64,000 bases of DNA, taken from Homalodisca vitripennis (taxonomy: Eukaryota; Arthropoda; Insecta; Hemiptera; Cicadellidae). Positions within the stretch are counted from its first letter, which is position 1. Every line of letters starts with the position of its first letter. The stretch covers positions 117,805,001 through 117,869,000 of the forward strand of contig NC_060213.1 of NCBI RefSeq assembly GCF_021130785.1, given 5' to 3'. Positions 59,746 through 64,000 of this stretch are shown here, one piece after another. Position numbers and translations under genes: made by a program. The notes under the pieces were generated by a model. That model worked only from the letters and a program-made list of their open reading frames with translations, searched no databases and was not told the origin of the DNA.

Positions 59746-60434
59746 GTTCTCAACTCAATGCCGAACCTCTCCGTGTCACCTCTCTTTGCGAGTGGGCCCC
59801 AACCATCGCCCACTCTGTCGTGATGGCCACTCCATAACAAATTTGCCACCTCCGAAAAAGTAAACTTTTTTTTTTTTGGTGTCCTTGCGAGACCGTTTAG
59901 CGAGTCCGTTAAAGTTCTCAACTAAATGCCGAACCTTTCCGTCTCACTGTCAAGTACTCGCAAAAACTTTTATATTTTGCAAGTGTTTTTTCTGCCCCAC
60001 GTGAGCTTTGAAGTTTTCAACTTAATGCCAAACTCCTTAGCTCTCGCAAAGACATTTTTTCCAGGAGTAGTTCTCAACTCAATGCCGAACTCCTCCTCCT
60101 CCTTCCGAGAAGGACATTTTTGTACTAATCTACATTATACTACTAGGCGGACGCGACAAGTCACTTTACTTGGTGAAGCCTTTCAATATGACCTGTCTCA
60201 TCCAGGTGAAGCTGAAGCATCTCTCAGTCGGTTTCATACAAGCCACTTTACTTGGAGAAGCCTTTCAATGTGACTCGTTGTAACTTACAGAGGATGAGCG
60301 AGATCCGATTCTCAGCAAGATTCCTACAAGTCACTTTACTCAGAGAGGCCTTTCAATGTGACTCGTGAAACACAAGCAGAGAATCGGTTGTTGACCACTT
60401 TACTCGGTGAAGCCTTTCAATGTGGTCTATCGTA
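59746..60434. repeat. Two families of directly repeated motifs between cluster genes
   Basis: Family 1, four copies starting near 59746, 59913, 60012 and 60069: TTCTCAACTCAATGCCGAAC with a following CT-rich part. Family 2, four copies near 60157, 60239, 60327 and 60394: CACTTTACTCGGTGAAGCCT followed by TTCAATGTG. The family 2 copies are 67-88 bases apart, and a partly conserved GATCCGATTCTCAG-like block lies between them. Repeated motifs between genes of a virus-like element could be regulatory or replication sites; that is inference. A plus-strand frame across them (59926-60273) is an accident of the repeats. Confidence 0.75.
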
Positions 60435-60460
60435 AAACTGGAGTTTTTCTACGGGACACA

Positions 60461-60877
60461 TTACGCTTCATCACTATAATAATTACAATGGTCCTGAAGA
60501 AACTTTCCACTAAGGTTTTGGTACAATAGTATGTAATCCCAGTCCAGCTGTTCAGCAAAATCGTGTATAAACTGCTCCGATAGAACCTGGTGACGACTTA
60601 TTACTATCCAACAGTAAGTGTCAAAGTTCGGCATCATTTCACGTAAAATGAATTCAGGAAGGCGAGCATTTTCCAAAATCGTGGTCCAAATTACTTTATG
60701 CTGAAATATTCTCAACATGTCAAACGAAAAAGTATAATTTGCCGATAAAAGCTTCCAATTCAGAAAGCGACTAAATTTCAAAATGAACGCATCAGTGAGC
60801 ACACCGACAGGCACTTTGGGCTCTCGAGAAATGAGGTCCCATACAGCAGCGGTAGCAGCAGCAGCTGTACTCGCCAT
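60461..60877 (-). CDS. Short tryptophan-rich repeat protein
   Basis: 138 residues from the ATG at 60877 (CAGCATGGCG, good context). An alanine-rich start (MASTAAAATAAVW) is followed by four degenerate units of about 24 residues. Each has a W near its start, then an L-S or similar pair and F/I positions: NWKLLSANYTFSFDMLRIF, IWTTILENARLPEFILREM, CWIVISRHQVLSEQFIHDF, DWDYILLYQNLSGKFLQDH. Repeats of this kind are known from proteins of large DNA viruses and related elements; their function is not established. The gene starts 45 bases after the stop of the preceding gene, in the same orientation. No poly(A) signal is seen right after its stop. Confidence 0.7.
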   Translation of the reverse strand: MASTAAAATAAVWDLISREPKVPVGVLTDAFILKFSRFLNWKLLSANYTFSFDMLRIFQHKVIWTTILENARLPEFILREMMPNFDTYCWIVISRHQVLSEQFIHDFAEQLDWDYILLYQNLSGKFLQDHCNYYSDEA

Positions 60878-60922
60878 GCTGACACGATGTAATCTCAACA
60901 GTGACCGTGAACAGAATGACTA

Positions 60923-61417
60923 CTAAGCGGACTGGTGAGTCTGTTTATTCAGGATTTCAAAACGACATCTAGCAGCGTGCATTGCACACCGTACATCTTC
61001 ATCACGGCCGCTGTGTTGCGGTAGGGAGCAGGAAAACCGATGCGTTCCTTTACAACTGCATAATGTACTACTGTCATAACATGCCAGGTTGTCCAGCTCA
61101 CAAACGTTAGAGTGAAACCGTCTTAAAAAATTCGCTTTCTCATGACCACGTGTATAAATTATGGTAAACGGCTTGCACAGGTTGCGAATGACACTTCCAC
61201 TGTAAGGGAAATCGCCTTCTTCCCACAAGATCTTGTGATAGTTCTTCTCTAACCACAGAGCTGTTGTACGCATTTTCTTGTTTAATCTCTCCCTAGGAAA
61301 CGGAGGTTTGAAAACAATTTGACATTGAAATGAATTAGCCACAATGGCAAACTCTTTGATTATAAACGGTTTTTTGTTACCTTGAAAAGCTTGAAATTCA
61401 ACTACTGCCACATTCAT
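60923..61417 (-). CDS. Conserved arthropod virus-like-element protein, possibly nuclease-like
   Basis: 164 residues from the ATG at 61417, chosen because the conserved part begins at once (MNVAVVEFQAFQG) and codons further upstream lack an ATG and overlap the previous gene more. Blocks in order: FIIKEFAIVANSFQCQIVF, KPPFPRERLN, a TTALWLEKNYHKILWEEGDF block with paired W residues, IIYTRGHEKANFLRRF, and a Cys/His-rich tail (CACYDSS-like, CSCKGTH, CAMHAARCRF). I recognise this as a recurrent uncharacterised arthropod protein. The beta-strand start with an acidic residue recalls DEDD-type exonucleases, but I see no full set of catalytic residues. It overlaps the upstream gene by 20 bases in another frame, typical of compact viral genomes. 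Confidence 0.68.
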   Translation of the reverse strand: MNVAVVEFQAFQGNKKPFIIKEFAIVANSFQCQIVFKPPFPRERLNKKMRTTALWLEKNYHKILWEEGDFPYSGSVIRNLCKPFTIIYTRGHEKANFLRRFHSNVCELDNLACYDSSTLCSCKGTHRFSCSLPQHSGRDEDVRCAMHAARCRFEILNKQTHQSA

Positions 61418-62155
61418 CGCCGCTGGAATGTGGCCAACGTTTGTAGCACTGGACGTCATCAAAAAGTCTGTCGCAAAGGTGACGTGGTAAAGCCTCAGGC
61501 GGATCAACGTAACCCTCGTCCGGACTTCCGTTGTTAGGCAATGCTAACACATCACCGACGTAAGATCTCAATAGATCCTCCGTTAAAAACAACTCGTTGA
61601 TTTGACGTGTTACGCAGGGCAGACAGTTGGTGAACTGAGTCCACTCGTCTACGGACAGAGTTAATGTATTCTTTCCGTCGTACAGTACAACGTACTGCTG
61701 ACCAAATACTCTACGTACCACCATATTCTCTCCACTTTCGCTTTTAGAACTACTGAATCTATGCACGCCTGTCGATTCCAAGAGTCCGGTGATTTGGTTC
61801 GCGCACCCTAATAGAATGTTGAACATTTCAGGTTTCCAAAACACAAACGTTCCCTTTTACCTTTCATCAAGATACCGACACCATTGTCGTGATCAACAAA
61901 CAATCCTACAATCAAGTATTTGGAACAATCAGGATTCAAAAAGTAAAGAGACTTTAGAAACACACCGGTAACTAGATTCGGGAGATTTCGTTTTGAGCTT
62001 TTACGGACTGATTTAACCTTGTCTATTTCCATTGGTTGACTCACCAGCTGGTCCTCCTCCTCCTCCTTGAACACAGCATCAGCGACTGTAGCCAGTATGT
62101 CTTCACTCTTTCGCTCCATGATCACGAATGACTCTGTACACCTTGAGCAAACCAT
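61398..62155 (-). pseudogene. Probable PC4-like protein gene with one frameshift
   Basis: Two minus-strand frames make one gene. The first starts at the ATG at 62155 or 62119 and reads an acidic/basic leader, then SKYLIVGLFVDHDNGVGIL. It ends at 61808. The second continues from about 61840 with EMFNILLGCANQITGLLES and then QQYVVLYDGKNTLTLSVDEW, followed by an acidic tail, to the stop at 61398. The frames overlap at TTTTGGAAACC (about 61833-61843), where one small indel explains the break. The strand pattern with a kG-x-LxF and a t-L-s-x-xEW motif resembles transcription coactivator p15/PC4-type folds, possibly two copies; this is moderate-confidence pattern reading. In such elements it could bind single-stranded DNA or affect transcription. 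Its 3' end overlaps the next gene by 20 bases. Confidence 0.6.
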
Positions 62156-62174
62156 TAAGTACCTGACGTATTAG

Positions 62175-62441
62175 TCACTGGCTTATACAATTACATACCT
62201 CCTCCTCCTCCTCCTCCTCCCCTTCTTCCATAGAGGATATCGTATAGTCACTATCATCTTCTATGACATCGTCGTCGTCGTTTTGCACAGTGTTATCGTA
62301 AATTTCATTTAACAGTCTGAATATTTCATCTTTCCGCCTGTCAATCATTACACATACACAAGTGTCTGGTACATCTTGACAATCCGGTGCGGTATACGCA
62401 CATTCGCAATAATGCATGTAGCCATCACTCGTCCGTTTCAT
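62175..62441 (-). CDS. Small protein with Cys-rich start and acidic tail, unknown
   Basis: 88 residues from the ATG at 62441. The N-terminal half is cysteine-rich (MHYCECAYTAPDCQDVPDTC, then CVCV). The middle holds DRRKDEIFRLLNEIYDN, which may form a helix, and the C-terminal part is a run of D and E encoded by GAG/GAT repeats (plus strand CCTCCTCCT at about 62199-62221). The run ends in a potential splice donor, GAGGTATGT, near 62190-62200, so the last residues VCNCISQ may be intronic and the gene may splice into its neighbour. It ends 19 bases before the ATG at 62155. I do not recognise a family. Confidence 0.45.
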   Translation of the reverse strand: MKRTSDGYMHYCECAYTAPDCQDVPDTCVCVMIDRRKDEIFRLLNEIYDNTVQNDDDDVIEDDSDYTISSMEEGEEEEEEEVCNCISQ

Positions 62442-62583
62442 TGTTGTTAACTGGTGATTGCGGATTAATCTACGGATTTCACCGACCAAAATCAAGGACA
62501 ATATTTATCTTCCGTGAACCTTCCATCGTGGCGTCCAATTTGAAACTGAAAGATTCTGTCATTTGCATCGTGTTTTATTCACG

Positions 62584-63778
62584 TTACATCATCTTCTTTA
62601 CCGTGCCCTTGAGCATTGTGTAAACGAAATACGAGTCATGAAGCAGTAGACAGTAGGCTGTGGTATTGGCCTTGAACGCTTCCGTAGCCTCAAATTCTAG
62701 CCGCACATCGACAGGTCCAGACTTGACCGAATCATTTTGGCGTGAACAATCAATCACATACAGAGGTGTTTTATTTTTAAACGTGTCCAGACTGACGTCA
62801 GGCCACCGACGACCGCCTAAATCGCCATAATAGGAGTTTTGAAATCTTACAAACATTTCATAGAATATAGCGGTGTCTCCGTGAATGTTGTCATAAGGGA
62901 AATATTGTGTATTTAAATACAGGCGGATGTTCGATAACTTACAACTGTCAAAAACATGACATGTCTTTCTTTAAGTTGTTTTTCCTTTCTGTCTGGAAAG
63001 CTACAATCACGTATCGTGGTTTCTCCAATTGAGAAGAAGTTTTTATAGTCCATGATTGACGTTCAGTTTGCGGCAGTACAGGGTATTCGTGCAACTCCCA
63101 CGATCTAAACGGTATATGTATTGGAGTATCTTTTTCAACTAGACGTAGGATTTTAGCACGAAACAAGTCGGATACAGAGATGTGAGGCACCCGCCAGTAC
63201 AGATTGGTGATCTTCAACGTGTGGGTCGCTGCGTCATCGCTAATAATAGCGTTGGCATCTGTCGCCGACCGCAGCAGTATCAACTCTTGTTTTACATTCA
63301 CAATTATTCGCTTGTAATCCTCTGCGAATCCCAACAACAACCTTAAAGGCACAGAAAATGAGAATTTGTTCATTTCTTTCTTTCCACCGGGGCCGAACCA
63401 GCATGCATTTTCCAGATTATTTTCGTCTTCCGCACGAGCTGATAATATATTTTTTAACGAACTGGCTATACCTACATTCTTTGTGCGATCAATTTCCACA
63501 CCGCCAATCTCGTATCGGATATCATCAAAGAGAAAAGCGATCGCGTTGTTAACCAGAGACACTTTAGCATCTGTTGTACCGTCAGCTTTCTTACCGCTTA
63601 CTGTACCCACAACGTGTAGTGTGCTTTCAAAAGGAGCTGTTATTAAATCCTGATAACTGATTGGTATCCTTATTTCATCGTTATTATTAAACGTGGTTGA
63701 AGCATACGGATTATGTGTGTGATATTCCAGTCCGGTAATGATTTCATTGTACTCAGCGGGACTCTCTATATCGAGCAT
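62584..63778 (-). pseudogene. Double-jelly-roll major capsid protein, one frameshift
   Basis: Two minus-strand frames form a capsid protein of about 400 residues. The first has YHTHNPYASTTFNNNDEIRI near its start, VNNAIAFLFDDIRYEIGGVE, a FSFSVPLRLLLGFAEDYK block and LEKPRYVIVAFQTERKN; the second has NIRLYLNTQYFPYDN, MFVRFQNSYYG, PLYVIDCSRQND and YCLLLHDSYFVYTM. These are landmarks of the double jelly roll-like family found in Maverick/adintovirus-type elements and many arthropod genomes. The frame is lost near 62955-62970 by a single-base change in length, after which the rest is open to the TAA at 62584. AATAAA follows 5 bases after the stop. No ATG exists before codon 63778; an in-frame TTG at 63814 lies at the expected position of an N-terminal extension, so the original start may be lost. 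Confidence 0.85.
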
Positions 63779-63897
63779 TTTCACGAATTGCGCCGGTGTT
63801 AACTTTAAAGCCAAGAGAGCGCAAGAAATTTGCGTTAGCAGAAGTTACCACTATCAGGCGCGACGGTCTAATGACCTGAATTATGTTCACACCCTCC

Positions 63898-64000
63898 TTA
63901 AATACTAGACCCATGAGCACCCACTTTCTTTATATGCAACCTCAAAGATAACGTTTCACCTCTGAGATTCACAGGATTGTTGTCTTGATCTTTAAGCTCG
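63898..64000 (-). CDS. C-terminus of a probable minor capsid protein (partial)
   Basis: The last 33 codons of a minus-strand gene that runs off the right edge, stop TAA at 63898. It contains KDQDNNPVNLRGETLSLRLH. A DQxG/N-x-V-x-x-RGE segment followed by a beta strand with RLH is the C-terminal signature I associate with the small capsid-partner protein encoded next to double-jelly-roll capsid genes in these elements, possibly penton-like. It ends 119 bases before the ATG at 63778. Only the end is visible, so the assignment depends heavily on position. Confidence 0.5.
   Translation of the reverse strand, partial: ELKDQDNNPVNLRGETLSLRLHIKKVGAHGSSI

Noticed and set aside
59926..60273. Plus-strand frame of 115 codons
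   Set aside because: It simply reads through the two families of direct repeats.
61418..61507. N-terminal extension of the nuclease-like gene to 61507
   Set aside because: The codon at 61507 is TTG, the extra residues do not look conserved, and the ATG at 61417 directly precedes the conserved strand.
63358..63653. Plus-strand frames of 64 and 95 codons
   Set aside because: They are antisense to the motif-rich capsid frame and contain nothing recognisable.
63779..63814. Start of the capsid protein at 63814
   Set aside because: The codon there is TTG. Eukaryotic or viral transcripts would need ATG; the first is at 63778. The extension may be ancestral but is not a supported start.
13519..64000. 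The polymerase relic and the capsid cluster as parts of one element
   Set aside because: They are about 44 kb apart with many unrelated insertions between them, and their decay differs greatly; two separate events are more likely.

Overview
The window is AT-rich, intron- and repeat-dominated nuclear DNA of an arthropod, most likely an insect; a hemipteran is my best guess, but that is inference from the repeat types and the gene cluster at the right end. No complete host gene can be supported. What can be read is a dense record of mobile and viral DNA: non-LTR retrotransposon (LINE) pieces, Penelope-like elements with GIY-YIG endonuclease relics and hammerhead-like motifs, a Mutator-like (MULE) transposase relic, a relic of a protein-primed type B DNA polymerase, several satellite arrays, TA microsatellites, and a compact virus-like gene cluster.

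Layout. 1-5.2 kb: AT-rich, no gene. 5.2-6.0 kb: MULE transposase pseudogene (+). 6-9.4 kb: repeats only. 9.48-10.3 kb: Penelope-like fragment between inverted terminal repeats. 11.6-12.3 kb: a LINE 3' tail and a GC-rich element sharing that tail. 13.5-14.3 kb: DNA polymerase B relic (-). 14.36-14.48 kb: large TA hairpin. 16.8-25.2 kb: interspersed repeats, a LINE 3' end (-) and a 101-bp satellite. 26.6-29.6 kb: a 170-bp satellite cleanly split by a 2.46-kb LINE with a 7-bp target duplication. 30.2-32.1 kb: an internally deleted LINE and a second Penelope-like fragment. 34.6-35.6 and 48.8-49.4 kb: decayed LINE reverse transcriptase pieces (+). 39.4-43.5 kb: two further satellite families. 45.2-45.8 and 53.8-54.0 kb: fold-back elements carrying hammerhead-like cores. 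55.7-56.7 kb: 136-bp satellite with partly dimeric structure.

57.8-64.0 kb is different: more GC, closely packed genes all on the minus strand, small gaps and one 20-nt gene overlap. In transcription order it reads: C-terminus of a probable minor capsid protein (runs off the window), a double-jelly-roll major capsid protein (broken by one frameshift), an acidic small protein, a probable PC4-like protein (broken by one frameshift), a conserved arthropod protein that may be nuclease-like, a tryptophan-rich short-repeat protein, about 1.2 kb of non-coding DNA with two families of directly repeated motifs, then a small single-domain protein with its own poly(A) signal. Beyond it lie two tRNA-like elements and a C-rich stretch. 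I read this as an endogenous, Maverick/Polinton- or adintovirus-like element. Its polymerase, integrase, packaging ATPase and protease are not in view. The polymerase relic at 13.5-14.3 kb is of the kind such elements carry, but it lies about 44 kb away, is far more decayed, and is probably a separate older insertion.
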